Source: JBFISM01 sp041608535
GTDB taxonomy: Bacteria; Actinomycetota; Acidimicrobiia; Spongiisociales; UBA5794
Length of the DNA stretch: 44,267 nt
Assembly (NCBI GenBank): GCA_041608535.1
Contig: JBFISM010000012.1
Span: 1-44,267 of the forward strand
Reading direction: 5' to 3'
Made by a program: the position numbers and the translations under genes. Below the pieces are notes generated by a model that did no database searches, had not been told where the DNA came from, and was given only the letters and a program-made list of their open reading frames with translations. The stretch's first letter is position 1. Every line of letters begins with the position of its first letter. Positions 7,812 through 15,770 of this stretch are shown in pieces.

Positions 7812-7817
7812 TACACT
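7812..7817 (+). promoter_or_regulatory. Candidate internal -10 box of a leaderless promoter
   Basis: TACACT lies 8 nt before the ATG at 7826 with no ribosome binding site, suggesting an internal start that lets the sulfotransferase be expressed independently of upstream genes. Confidence 0.35.
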
Positions 7818-7825
7818 CCTGCCCG

Positions 7826-9349
7826 ATGCCGGTCGACCTCACCCCGCCCCTCGTCGTTCTCGGGAGTCATCGCTCTGGGACGAGTGCTGTCACAGGAGTG
7901 CTGCACGAAGGTGCTGGGCTCTACCTGGGTGACGTGTTGCCGGCGACCCGGGAGAACCCGAAGGGATACTACGAGTCCACTGCGATCGTCGCCGCTCATC
8001 GCAGCATCCTGCGATCGCTGGGTCGGGATTGGACGTGCCCACCGACGACGATCGAGGTGTCGGAAGATCTCACCCAGGTCCTCGAGGCGGCACTCGAGGA
8101 CTTCCGGCTTGTCGGAGAGCAGAGGTGGGGCGTCAAGGATCCCCGCATGCTGTTCGTGCTGCCGGTCTGGCTCGACCTCATCTCGGGCATGCAGTTCGTG
8201 GGTGTGATACGCAATCCGGGCTCGATCGCAAAATCCATCATCAAGCGCGATGGCTTGCCCGAGGAGTTCGCTCACGACCTCGTGGCGGCGTACCTCGAGC
8301 GGCTCGCCACGCTGCATCGCCTGCTCGAGTTCCCCGTCGTCGATTTCGACGGCGCACCGGAGGAGGTCCTCGAGCGTATCCGCGCCGTCGCCGAGGCCTC
8401 CGGAATGACGTGGAACGACGCCGGCGCACGAAGGTTCTTTTCTCCCTCGCTGATTCACCACAAGTCCGCCCAATCGCCGGATCCCTCGTATCACTATCTG
8501 CTCGAGCAGGCGTCCCGTTCCATCGGAGAGCTCAAGACCTATGACGCCGAGACCATCCGCAAGGCTTTGGGCGATCTCGGCGACGAGAGGGCTGCCGCGC
8601 TGGCCACGACGTATGGGCTGCGTTTTCGTGATCGTCGGCGTGCGCTGTGGAATCTCGTGCGCGACGAACAGTCCGTGGACGCAGTGATCGACCTGGTGCC
8701 CGAGTCGGCCGATGCCACGGTGCTCAACCCGGCGGGTGTCGAGCACCTCGCGCTGGCCCGGGTCGGACCGCGCTCCAGCCTGCCCGGCCAGCTGGATAGC
8801 GCCATGCCGGCGACACATGTGATCGGTACGGACATCCCGCACCGCCTCGATGCCGCCTCCTTCAACAAAGTGCTGATCGATCTGGACCTCAAGACCCGTA
8901 CCGGAGCCCGGGCGTTCTTCGACGGGCTGCCCGGAGACGTCGACACGAGCTGGCTCGAAACGATCGTTCACGACACGGCATGGAAAGTCGACGGCATACA
9001 GAGCGGCGAGAATGGAGATGTCCTCGTGCTACGCAAGTCTGCTGGGAGTGTCGTCAGCGAAGGAGAACCGGCGACCACGGAGCGCCACCTCCTCAATCTG
9101 GACGCACGCCTCTCTGCGGTGGAACGCACGATCTCGGCACGGCGCGAGACTGCGGCTCGCACTGCCGCCGTCGCCTCCGCCGACGAGGTGGAGAAGCTGC
9201 GGCGCAAGCTGGCCGACACCAAGGAGCAGCTCGATGCCGCCAACAAGCGGTATGAGCGCCTGGTCAACCGCCGTGCGGTGAAGTTCGCCCTGCAAGCTGC
9301 AGCTCCCAGCGCCGGGCTTTTCCGCTGGATTCGGAAGCGACCGTCCTAG
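7826..9349 (+). CDS. Sulfotransferase-family protein with extra C-terminal domain and coiled coil
   Basis: A 507-residue protein. The N-terminal 210 residues are a PAPS-dependent sulfotransferase domain: the phosphosulfate-binding loop VLGSHRSGTSAVTGVL (residues 11-26) and the 3'-phosphate site FVGVIRNPGSIAKSI (near 124-138). Residues about 270-410 form a second domain I do not recognise (RALWNLVRDEQSVDAVIDL through KVDGIQSGENGDVLVLRKS), possibly a Rossmann-like fold. Residues 430-485 are coiled coil (DEVEKLRRKLADTKEQLDAA), and the end is basic (FRWIRKRPS). A polysaccharide target is suggested by the glycosyltransferases on both sides. The last codon is 7 nt before the next gene. Confidence 0.82.
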   Translation: MPVDLTPPLVVLGSHRSGTSAVTGVLHEGAGLYLGDVLPATRENPKGYYESTAIVAAHRSILRSLGRDWTCPPTTIEVSEDLTQVLEAALEDFRLVGEQRWGVKDPRMLFVLPVWLDLISGMQFVGVIRNPGSIAKSIIKRDGLPEEFAHDLVAAYLERLATLHRLLEFPVVDFDGAPEEVLERIRAVAEASGMTWNDAGARRFFSPSLIHHKSAQSPDPSYHYLLEQASRSIGELKTYDAETIRKALGDLGDERAAALATTYGLRFRDRRRALWNLVRDEQSVDAVIDLVPESADATVLNPAGVEHLALARVGPRSSLPGQLDSAMPATHVIGTDIPHRLDAASFNKVLIDLDLKTRTGARAFFDGLPGDVDTSWLETIVHDTAWKVDGIQSGENGDVLVLRKSAGSVVSEGEPATTERHLLNLDARLSAVERTISARRETAARTAAVASADEVEKLRRKLADTKEQLDAANKRYERLVNRRAVKFALQAAAPSAGLFRWIRKRPS

Positions 9350-9356
9350 CCGGATA

Positions 9357-12134
9357 GTGAATCAGCACAACCTTGCCGCCGCCATGAGTGAACGACGTCC
9401 GCGTATCGGTCGTCTCACCGGTCCTGTCGTTTCCATCGTGGTCGTCACCCGAGACGGCGCCCATCACCTGGAGCGGCTGTTCACGGGTTTGCGGGATCGC
9501 ACCAACTACCGGCACTTCGAGGTCATCGTGGTCGACAACGGATCGCAGGACAGGACTCCGGAGCTACTGGCCGCCGACTGGGGATTCCCGCTGCGGGTGA
9601 TCCGCAACGAGGGCAACTCGACGTTTTCTCTGGCGAACAATCAAGGCATCGACGTAGCCGTCGGCGACTATGTACTGCTGTTGAACAACGACGTCGATCC
9701 GATCAATCCATCGTGGCTGGGATGTCTGGTGGACGCCCTCGAGCGGCCTGGCGTGGTTGCAACTGGACCGCTGCTGGTGTATCCGGAGCGGTCGTTTCCC
9801 AATGGGCAGAAGCCGGCGCATCCCGATCTCTCGATCCAGCACGCCGGCATGTACTTCGAGTGGCGCAACGGAATGCTTCGCGCGGCGAACGTCGCCGCCG
9901 GCGGCGACCCGCTGGCGCCGGCGAGCACAGCGGTGCGGCGGTGGCCGGGAGTGACAGCTGCGTGTCTGCTCACGAGAAAGGACCATCTGGTCGCGGTGAA
10001 CGGATTCACGACTGGATACATCTACGGATCGGAGGATTGGGACCTGTGTCTCAAACTGCGGCGTTTTGGTGACCTGGTGTGTTCGGGTGCCGCAGCTCTC
10101 TTTCACCACGAGTACGGCACGCAGCAGAAGCTCACCGCACCGATCACCGATCTCAACCGGAGGGACAACCGCCAGCGCTTCATCGAGCGATGGGGGCCGC
10201 GGCTGACGCGCCAGCTCCGGCTCGATCGGCTGCGCCACCGGTCCGAGTGGACGCCGAACCGACCCACCCGGGCGAGTGTCGTCTTCGGTCGCAAGCAGAA
10301 CAGGTACGGGGAAGTCGACACGCTCGCGGAGATCATGCGCTCGCTCGGCTGGATCGTTTCCAGCAACACGACCAGCGAATCGCCCGATCCGGCCGCATTG
10401 CAGGAACTGGATGTTGTGGTGCTTACGACACCTGAGATCGACCTCGCGCTGTATTCGCAGCACACGATCAAGATCGGCTGGGTGATCGACTCCGTCGACG
10501 TTTGGGAGGACCTGGCCTGGCTCGACGAGTTCCGCCTCATCGCGGTGTCCAACCCGCTCGACGCACGGCGGCTGCAGGCGGCGACGGGACTGGATCCAAT
10601 CCTCTTGCTACCGGTCCATGAGGGACCTCGAGCACATCCTTCTGATCCCGTCTACGAGACCGACGTCCTGGTCGATGGGGGTACGCACGAGTCGCGTGCC
10701 CAGCTGCCGCGGATGGTCAGCTTCGCTCCGGGCGAACGCGTGGTCGTCGCCGGAGCAGGATGGGACAACGAGCCGCGTTTCATGCGCTACGGACGCTCCT
10801 CCATCGAGGACTCCGAGCTCGAGAAACTCAGGGCGAACGCAAAGCTGGTCGTTGTGAGCCAGCGGCCATCCGCATCTTGGTGGCGAAGTCGCGTCATTCT
10901 CCGGGCGCTCGCACTCGGCTCGCTTCCCGTGACCGATTCGTTCGAGATCTCGCAGTGGATGTTCGACGGGGCTCTGCCCGTGGCATCGGATCGGGGGACG
11001 TTCCGGTCCATCGTCGAGCGCTTCGGGTCGGATGGCGACGCTCGTGTGGAGCTCGTCGAAGAGCTTGCCGCACACGCAGCCGGTGCGCACAGCATCGAGC
11101 GGAGGGCCGCCCAACTCGTCGAGGCGATCGACGACACCGTGGCGCGGCTCACCGTGGCCATCAAGATCTCGCCGCACAACCGGCAGGTGGCGCCGAGCTG
11201 GGGAGACACCCATTTCGCCCGACAATTCGGCAGAGCACTTCGGAGGCGGGGGCTGCACACCATGATCGACATCCTCCCGCAGTGGGATCTGCCCAACCGG
11301 CAGGAGGCGGACATCGTCGTGCATTTGCGTGGGCTCGATCCGTACGTACCGAAGCCGGGGGCGTACAACGTGATGTGGATCGTCAGCCATCCCGACGACG
11401 TCACCCCAGAGGAGTGCAACCGCTTCGACCTCGTGTTCGTGGCATCGGAGAGCTTTGCCGCGGAACTGTCGGGGAGGGTCGACGTTCCGGTCTATCCCCT
11501 GCTGCAAGCCGCCGACCCCGACGTGTTCCGGCCCGGGGAGCCGGATCCGAGTCTGCGCACCGACGTGCTCTTCGTCGGGAACGCTCGATACCCGGCGCGC
11601 ATCGCTCCGCGATGGGCGATGGAGACCGGATTGCCGCTCACGATCTACGGGGCGAATTGGGACAACTTCCCCGAACACCGTTTCGTCGCTGAGCGCTACT
11701 TTCCCAACGAGGAGCTGGCGCGTCTGTACCGCTCGGCCGATGTCGTGCTCAACGACCACTGGCCGGACATGAAGCACAACGGATTTCTGGCCAATCGCCT
11801 GTTCGACGTTCTCTCGTGTGGTGGGTTCGTCGTCTCCGACGAGGTTGCCGGCATCGACACTGCGTTCGACGGTGCGGTGCCCACGTACCGGACTCGCCAC
11901 GAGTTGGCCGAGAGCGTCGAGCACTACCGAGCCAATCCAGAGGAGCGGTCGAGACTCGCCACCCGGGGCATGCTCGTAGTTCGCAGCCGGCACACGTTCG
12001 ATGTACGGGCTTCCGAGTTTCTCGACAAGGTTCGCAAACACGCCGCCTCCATCCCGCTCAGCCTGAGCAACGAATTGGTGTGGTCTCCCCGTGATACGAC
12101 CGGCGCAGCTGGCGTCCATGAAGCAGAGCACTAA
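9357..12134 (+). CDS. Large multimodular glycosyltransferase (GT2 plus two GT-B-like modules)
   Basis: A 925-residue, probably cytoplasmic glycosyltransferase. Residues 24-285 are a GT2 (GT-A) domain: VVSIVVVTRDGAHHLERLF, FEVIVVDNGSQDRTPELL, the metal site LLLNNDVD (107-114) and GSEDWDLCLKL. Residues about 303-600 and 602-920 are two GT-B-like modules of the CgeB type; the second is well preserved (FDLVFVASESFAAEL, VLFVGNARYPARI, LTIYGANWDN, FLANRLFDVLSCGGFVVSDE), the first is divergent. The start is GTG 9357 or, 27 nt later, ATG 9384. It is the last gene of the rightward block and would add more than one sugar to the glycan. Confidence 0.85.
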   Translation: MNQHNLAAAMSERRPRIGRLTGPVVSIVVVTRDGAHHLERLFTGLRDRTNYRHFEVIVVDNGSQDRTPELLAADWGFPLRVIRNEGNSTFSLANNQGIDVAVGDYVLLLNNDVDPINPSWLGCLVDALERPGVVATGPLLVYPERSFPNGQKPAHPDLSIQHAGMYFEWRNGMLRAANVAAGGDPLAPASTAVRRWPGVTAACLLTRKDHLVAVNGFTTGYIYGSEDWDLCLKLRRFGDLVCSGAAALFHHEYGTQQKLTAPITDLNRRDNRQRFIERWGPRLTRQLRLDRLRHRSEWTPNRPTRASVVFGRKQNRYGEVDTLAEIMRSLGWIVSSNTTSESPDPAALQELDVVVLTTPEIDLALYSQHTIKIGWVIDSVDVWEDLAWLDEFRLIAVSNPLDARRLQAATGLDPILLLPVHEGPRAHPSDPVYETDVLVDGGTHESRAQLPRMVSFAPGERVVVAGAGWDNEPRFMRYGRSSIEDSELEKLRANAKLVVVSQRPSASWWRSRVILRALALGSLPVTDSFEISQWMFDGALPVASDRGTFRSIVERFGSDGDARVELVEELAAHAAGAHSIERRAAQLVEAIDDTVARLTVAIKISPHNRQVAPSWGDTHFARQFGRALRRRGLHTMIDILPQWDLPNRQEADIVVHLRGLDPYVPKPGAYNVMWIVSHPDDVTPEECNRFDLVFVASESFAAELSGRVDVPVYPLLQAADPDVFRPGEPDPSLRTDVLFVGNARYPARIAPRWAMETGLPLTIYGANWDNFPEHRFVAERYFPNEELARLYRSADVVLNDHWPDMKHNGFLANRLFDVLSCGGFVVSDEVAGIDTAFDGAVPTYRTRHELAESVEHYRANPEERSRLATRGMLVVRSRHTFDVRASEFLDKVRKHAASIPLSLSNELVWSPRDTTGAAGVHEAEH

Positions 12135-12153
12135 GCGCTATCTCCGGCATCGG

Positions 12154-12516
12154 TATCGAGTCTGCAACCACGGCGTGCGGGTCGCGCACGACGAAGAGGC
12201 ACGGCTCGCCCCGCTACACCCACTCGCCGTCGCTCTTCTGGTCGGCTTCGGCGCGATGGGGGCCGGGCAGCAGGTCCGTCCAGCGGGGGATCTCGTAGCC
12301 GACATACGGTCGGTCGGTGGTGGGTACGGATGCGTGCCCCATGAGTGTCGGGTAGGCGGCTCGCTCGTCGTATGCGGCGACCGCGGAGTGCCGGCTCAGC
12401 GCAACCGCAACCATCGTCGTGCCGGATCGTTGGCAGCCGAGGATCAGGAACGGACGCTGTGGAGTTTCCGATGTCGACCTCGGTGCGGACCGGTCCGCTC
12501 CCGGGTGACTGCTCAA
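12154..12516 (-). pseudogene. Broken sulfotransferase (in-frame stop and lost 3' part)
   Basis: The minus strand encodes the start of a sulfotransferase: RPFLILGCQRSGTTMVAVAL is the phosphosulfate-binding loop and GYEIPRWTDLL follows. A TAG at 12214-12216 interrupts the frame after GEWV. Directly beyond it, in the same frame, CLFVVRDPHAVVADSI matches the family's 3'-phosphate site (VRDPRDVV-like). The similarity ends near 12154, because the convergent glycosyltransferase ends at 12134. At least half the usual C-terminal domain is gone. The frame opens with a TTG that overlaps the upstream gene's TGA (TTGA), so it was once the fifth gene of the leftward block. A base-calling error could explain the stop but not the missing end. 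Confidence 0.75.
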
Positions 12517-13802
12517 GTCTGTGCCGGCGCCGGGGCCAGCCGCTCCAAGCCGACGCCGGACAGACGTTCGATGAAGTAGTCGTCGGCGAAGGTGTCGGCG
12601 TCGTACCGGATCAGGTTTGCCGGGTCCTCGAGGAACGAATGTCCCGCTGCGATGTCGTCGTACTGCTTGTGCCACCCGCGCTTGCGTGCTTCGGGCAGGA
12701 ATCGTGCCTGGCGTTCCTGGAATATCTTGCGCTCACCGTGCTGTTGCGAACGCACGGGATAGTGGCGGACGAGGAACTTGTACGGGAATATCTCGAGCCC
12801 GGAGAACGCGATGCGGTGACTGCCGAAGCGGGCATAATCCAGATCCTGGCCGAAGTAGTGCCAGGCCTTGAGCTGGCGGAAGTGCCCGGGGTTCTTGCCG
12901 AATTCGAAGAATTCGAAGTGGTCCACGAAGCTCGAGCCCTCCCGATAGGAGTTGTCGATCGGGCGGAAGTTGAGCACCGTGAAGTCGACGACATTGAAGC
13001 CGGCTTGCTGTGCCAGCCAGAACCCGGTTCTCACTGTGACGCCGGGCCAGGGCGAGCGCCGAGCCTCGTCGGCGTCGTGCTTGATGTACCAGTCACCGCC
13101 CAGGATCGGTACCAGTTCCTCCATCCGAGTCAGCAGCGATTTCAGATCGAAGTACTCGGGTGGTGCATCTGCGGGGCTCCGTTCGATGCCGAGCACACCG
13201 TTGCCGACGAATTCGCGGGCCAAGTCGTACGTGTTGTCTTCCGACCAGTTGTCGATGACGTATGCCTCGACTCCCTGTTCGAAGAGATCGAGCAGCGTGG
13301 GCACTATCACGTCGGCTTCGTTGTACGTCGTGACGAACGCAACCGCCGTGAAGTTCTGCGGAGGAGTGACGGTGGTGCTCGAGATCGGAGATGCCGGGCT
13401 CTCGACGACCCAGACCGGTCTCGAGCCGTCGCCGCGGTAGACACCGTTGTGCCCCGTCAGCGCCGGAGTCAAACCAACCTCCGCAAGTGTGCTCTCGATC
13501 TCGGCCTCTTGGCCCGCCTCGCCGGCGACGACGGCGCCTGGGGCCGCTACCAAGATCTCGGCGAGCTGCGGCGCAAGCGCTCGGTCAAACTCCGGCATGA
13601 GAACGAACGACTCCGCAAGCAGGCGTTCCGGCACAGCCTCCTCGGCTGGGTCGTGCCACTCGATGACGGGCTCGGGGCCGTCGGCTGGAAGCTCGACTGG
13701 TCCTGCCGGGGGCTGCCCGGCCAGCACCCTGAGGCGCGGACATCCGAATCGCTCACCCAGGAACGCTGCAAAGCCCCAAACGATCGATGGATCAGCCGTC
13801 AC
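12513..13802 (-). CDS. GT2-family glycosyltransferase with degenerate N-terminal domain
   Basis: About 429 residues. The C-terminal part is a GT2-like domain: FVTTYNEADVIVPTLLDLFE, VEAYVIDNWSEDNTYDLA and the DxD-type metal site WYIKHDADE (near residue 243), then FSGLEIFPYKFLVRHYP. The first 140 residues (VWGFAAFLGERFG, LRVLAG) recall a class I methyltransferase fold that has lost the glycine-rich SAM loop. I place the start at GTG 13802, overlapping the previous gene by 11 nt, since a start at 13862 would lie inside the sulfotransferase's own C-terminal codons. The gene is in the leftward block after the sulfotransferase. Acceptor and donor are unknown. Confidence 0.75.
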   Translation of the reverse strand: MTADPSIVWGFAAFLGERFGCPRLRVLAGQPPAGPVELPADGPEPVIEWHDPAEEAVPERLLAESFVLMPEFDRALAPQLAEILVAAPGAVVAGEAGQEAEIESTLAEVGLTPALTGHNGVYRGDGSRPVWVVESPASPISSTTVTPPQNFTAVAFVTTYNEADVIVPTLLDLFEQGVEAYVIDNWSEDNTYDLAREFVGNGVLGIERSPADAPPEYFDLKSLLTRMEELVPILGGDWYIKHDADEARRSPWPGVTVRTGFWLAQQAGFNVVDFTVLNFRPIDNSYREGSSFVDHFEFFEFGKNPGHFRQLKAWHYFGQDLDYARFGSHRIAFSGLEIFPYKFLVRHYPVRSQQHGERKIFQERQARFLPEARKRGWHKQYDDIAAGHSFLEDPANLIRYDADTFADDYFIERLSGVGLERLAPAPAQT

Positions 13803-14718
13803 TGTCGGCGTGATCGGTCGCGGGATCAGCGGACGGATCGAGTGGCAGACAACTGAGCCCATCGTTGCGGAGCTCTTCGAAGACTCCGCGGTACAACTCG
13901 CTTATCTCGTCTGCCTCGGCGTCGCTGAGATCGCGCCGCCATCGTCCGAGATGCGCTTTCCCCCGAGTCATGGTCTGGAAGAACTCGACCACCGCAGGTT
14001 CCGGTTCGAGGTCGAGATACCGCAGAAGCAGCTTGAGGGCGGTCTGGCGGCGACCATAGATCAGCTCGTCGAATCTGACGACGTGTATCGACCGATCGTC
14101 GATCATGCGGGACTGGGCCTCGGCATCACGAAGCCGCTCACTCCACCAAAAGATGCCGTCGACGATGTTTGACGGGCCCCAGTCCTTGGACATCACGGAT
14201 GAGGCCACGTCGCGACCGTCGCGCACGGTATGGACGATCTTGGCCTCCGGGAAGATTCGCACCAGCTTGGACGCAGCCGAGACGTTGCCGGGCGTCATCT
14301 CGACCCAAGCTCGTTTCCCGTTGGCCTCGGCCAGCGGATCGAGAAGGCGACGCACCAAACGCCGGGCTGCGGCATAGCGGTCGGCAGGAAACTCCTTCAC
14401 GAACAGCGCGGCTGCCGTATCCACTTTGTCGGCGTCGGTGATGTGTTGCAGCCCGCGATCGCCGCCGCCGGGCCCCTTGCGAGCGAAGAAGCTGCCGAGC
14501 ATCCGTTCGGCGAACTCGTCGGTGGAGATGTCGGCCGAGATCACGTCGAGAAGACCCCGCGGTGCGACGTGGAACCGAGTTTCGATCGGGATGAAGTGAT
14601 ATGCAGAGTGCTGGCCGATCAGCTGACCGACCACGGTCGTCCCGGATCTACCAGTCCCACCAACGAAGATGGGGGGCGGCGCCATCGGCGCGTCCAAGAA
14701 AGCGTTGTCGGGCGGCAT
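13792..14718 (-). CDS. Sulfotransferase
   Basis: A 308-residue sulfotransferase-family protein that should move sulfate from PAPS to a carbohydrate or other hydroxyl. The phosphosulfate loop is IFVGGTGRSGTTVVGQLI (residues 17-34) and the 3'-phosphate site is IVHTVRDGRDVASSV (161-175). WVEMTPGNV and the C-terminal helices (LLLRYLDLEPEPAVVEFF) also fit. Length is normal. The ATG has GAGG 5-8 nt upstream, and a TATCAT box lies 35 nt upstream (14754-14759), so it may have its own promoter within the 71-nt gap after the ABC ATPase gene. Context points to a surface polysaccharide as substrate. Confidence 0.85.
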   Translation of the reverse strand: MPPDNAFLDAPMAPPPIFVGGTGRSGTTVVGQLIGQHSAYHFIPIETRFHVAPRGLLDVISADISTDEFAERMLGSFFARKGPGGGDRGLQHITDADKVDTAAALFVKEFPADRYAAARRLVRRLLDPLAEANGKRAWVEMTPGNVSAASKLVRIFPEAKIVHTVRDGRDVASSVMSKDWGPSNIVDGIFWWSERLRDAEAQSRMIDDRSIHVVRFDELIYGRRQTALKLLLRYLDLEPEPAVVEFFQTMTRGKAHLGRWRRDLSDAEADEISELYRGVFEELRNDGLSCLPLDPSADPATDHADSDG

Positions 14719-14789
14719 GGAACCTCGGGCTCAACTGATCGGAGCGGGATGGGATGATAGCCGAGGGGCGGGAGGCGGCCCGTGAAGTG

Positions 14790-15770
14790 TCATCGGGTCT
14801 GGCGGCCGGGTGAGGACCGGACCCTGAGGCCGTGCCGGCCGGCCGCAACGAAGCTGTCACGCCATGCCTCGAGCTTCTCCTCGGAGACCCTGGTCTCCTG
14901 AGACACTTGGGCGAGGCTCTCCCCGGCGAGCAACCGCAGGACCACGTCCGTCTTCTTGTACACAGGCCACTTCGGCGGTTTCCTTCGCGCCGCCGCACCC
15001 GACTTGTCTCTCGGTCGAGCATCGGCCGCCTCTGCGGCGGCCTCCTTCTGGGTGATCTGGTACGCCTGGACCACCTCGGAAGCCGGACCGATCTCCTTGA
15101 TCCGACCTCGGTCGAGCCAAGCAACCCGGGTACACAGCTCTTCGACCGTGTTGAGGTTGTGCGAGACCAGCACCAGTGTGCCGGCTCTGCCGAGGAGCCC
15201 CAGAGTGGCCTTGCGACTCTTCTCCCGAAAACCCTGGTCCCCGACGGAAAGCACTTCGTCCAAGAGCAGCACATCGGGATCGAGGTGGACGGCGATCGAG
15301 AACCCGAGACGAGAGAACATTCCCGACGAATACGTCTTGATCGGTCGCTCGATGGCGGTTCTGAGCTCCGCGTAGTCCACGATGTCGTCGAAGACGTCAT
15401 CGACCTCGGGGCGAGTCAAGCCCGCCGCCAGACCACCCAGATAGATGTTCTGACGGCCCGACAGCTCCGGGTTGAAGCCGACCCCGAGCTGCAGCAATGT
15501 GGACACTCTGCCGGCTACGTCGACGCTGCCCGAGTCCGGCGACAGGGTCCCGGCGAGCACGCGGAGCAGCGTGCTCTTGCCGGCTCCGTTGCGACCGATG
15601 ATGCCGAAGGCCTCGCCCTGCGTCACCTCGAACGAGACCTGGTCGAGCGCCACGACCGGACTGATCTCCCTGTGTCGAAGACGGAGCAATGTCTTCTTCA
15701 GCGTCGGCTGGCGATCCACATATGGCCGGTACACCACCGAGACGTTGTCCACTTTGACTGCGACGGTCAC
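14790..15770 (-). CDS. Polysaccharide ABC exporter ATPase (Wzt/TagH type) with C-terminal HTH tail
   Basis: A 326-residue ATP-binding subunit of a polysaccharide ABC exporter. Walker A is GIIGRNGAGKST (residues 56-67), the signature is YSSGM (147-151), Walker B is VLLLDEV (167-173), and the H-loop is LVSHN. LKKTLLRL...ISPVVALDQVSFEV upstream of Walker A is typical of the KpsT/Wzt/TagH group. GTG 15770 overlaps the permease stop (GTGA), so the two are coupled. After the ATPase domain come an Ala-rich linker (240-265) and residues 267-313, which look like a transposase-type helix-turn-helix (DVVLRLLAGESLAQVSQETR, then LEAWRDSFVAAGRHGL) rather than the carbohydrate-binding domain of some Wzt proteins. 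Confidence 0.92.
   Translation of the reverse strand: MTVAVKVDNVSVVYRPYVDRQPTLKKTLLRLRHREISPVVALDQVSFEVTQGEAFGIIGRNGAGKSTLLRVLAGTLSPDSGSVDVAGRVSTLLQLGVGFNPELSGRQNIYLGGLAAGLTRPEVDDVFDDIVDYAELRTAIERPIKTYSSGMFSRLGFSIAVHLDPDVLLLDEVLSVGDQGFREKSRKATLGLLGRAGTLVLVSHNLNTVEELCTRVAWLDRGRIKEIGPASEVVQAYQITQKEAAAEAADARPRDKSGAAARRKPPKWPVYKKTDVVLRLLAGESLAQVSQETRVSEEKLEAWRDSFVAAGRHGLRVRSSPGRQTR
14832..14972 (-). other. Segment encoding the helix-turn-helix tail of the exporter ATPase
   Basis: Residues 267-313 of the ATPase read KWPVYKKTDVVLRLLAGES, then LAQVSQETRVSEEKLEAWRD and SFVAAGRHGL. The pattern K-x-x-VVLRLL-x-GE-(6-8)-V-(8)-L-x-x-WR-x-x-F-x-A-G-x-x-x-L is the one found in small helix-turn-helix proteins related to insertion-sequence OrfA. 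It follows an Ala-rich linker. Confidence 0.6.

Noticed and set aside
12345..13856. Open plus-strand frame of about 500 residues.
   Set aside because: It is antisense to the GT2 gene (12513-13802), which has clear family motifs, and the plus-strand product has none.
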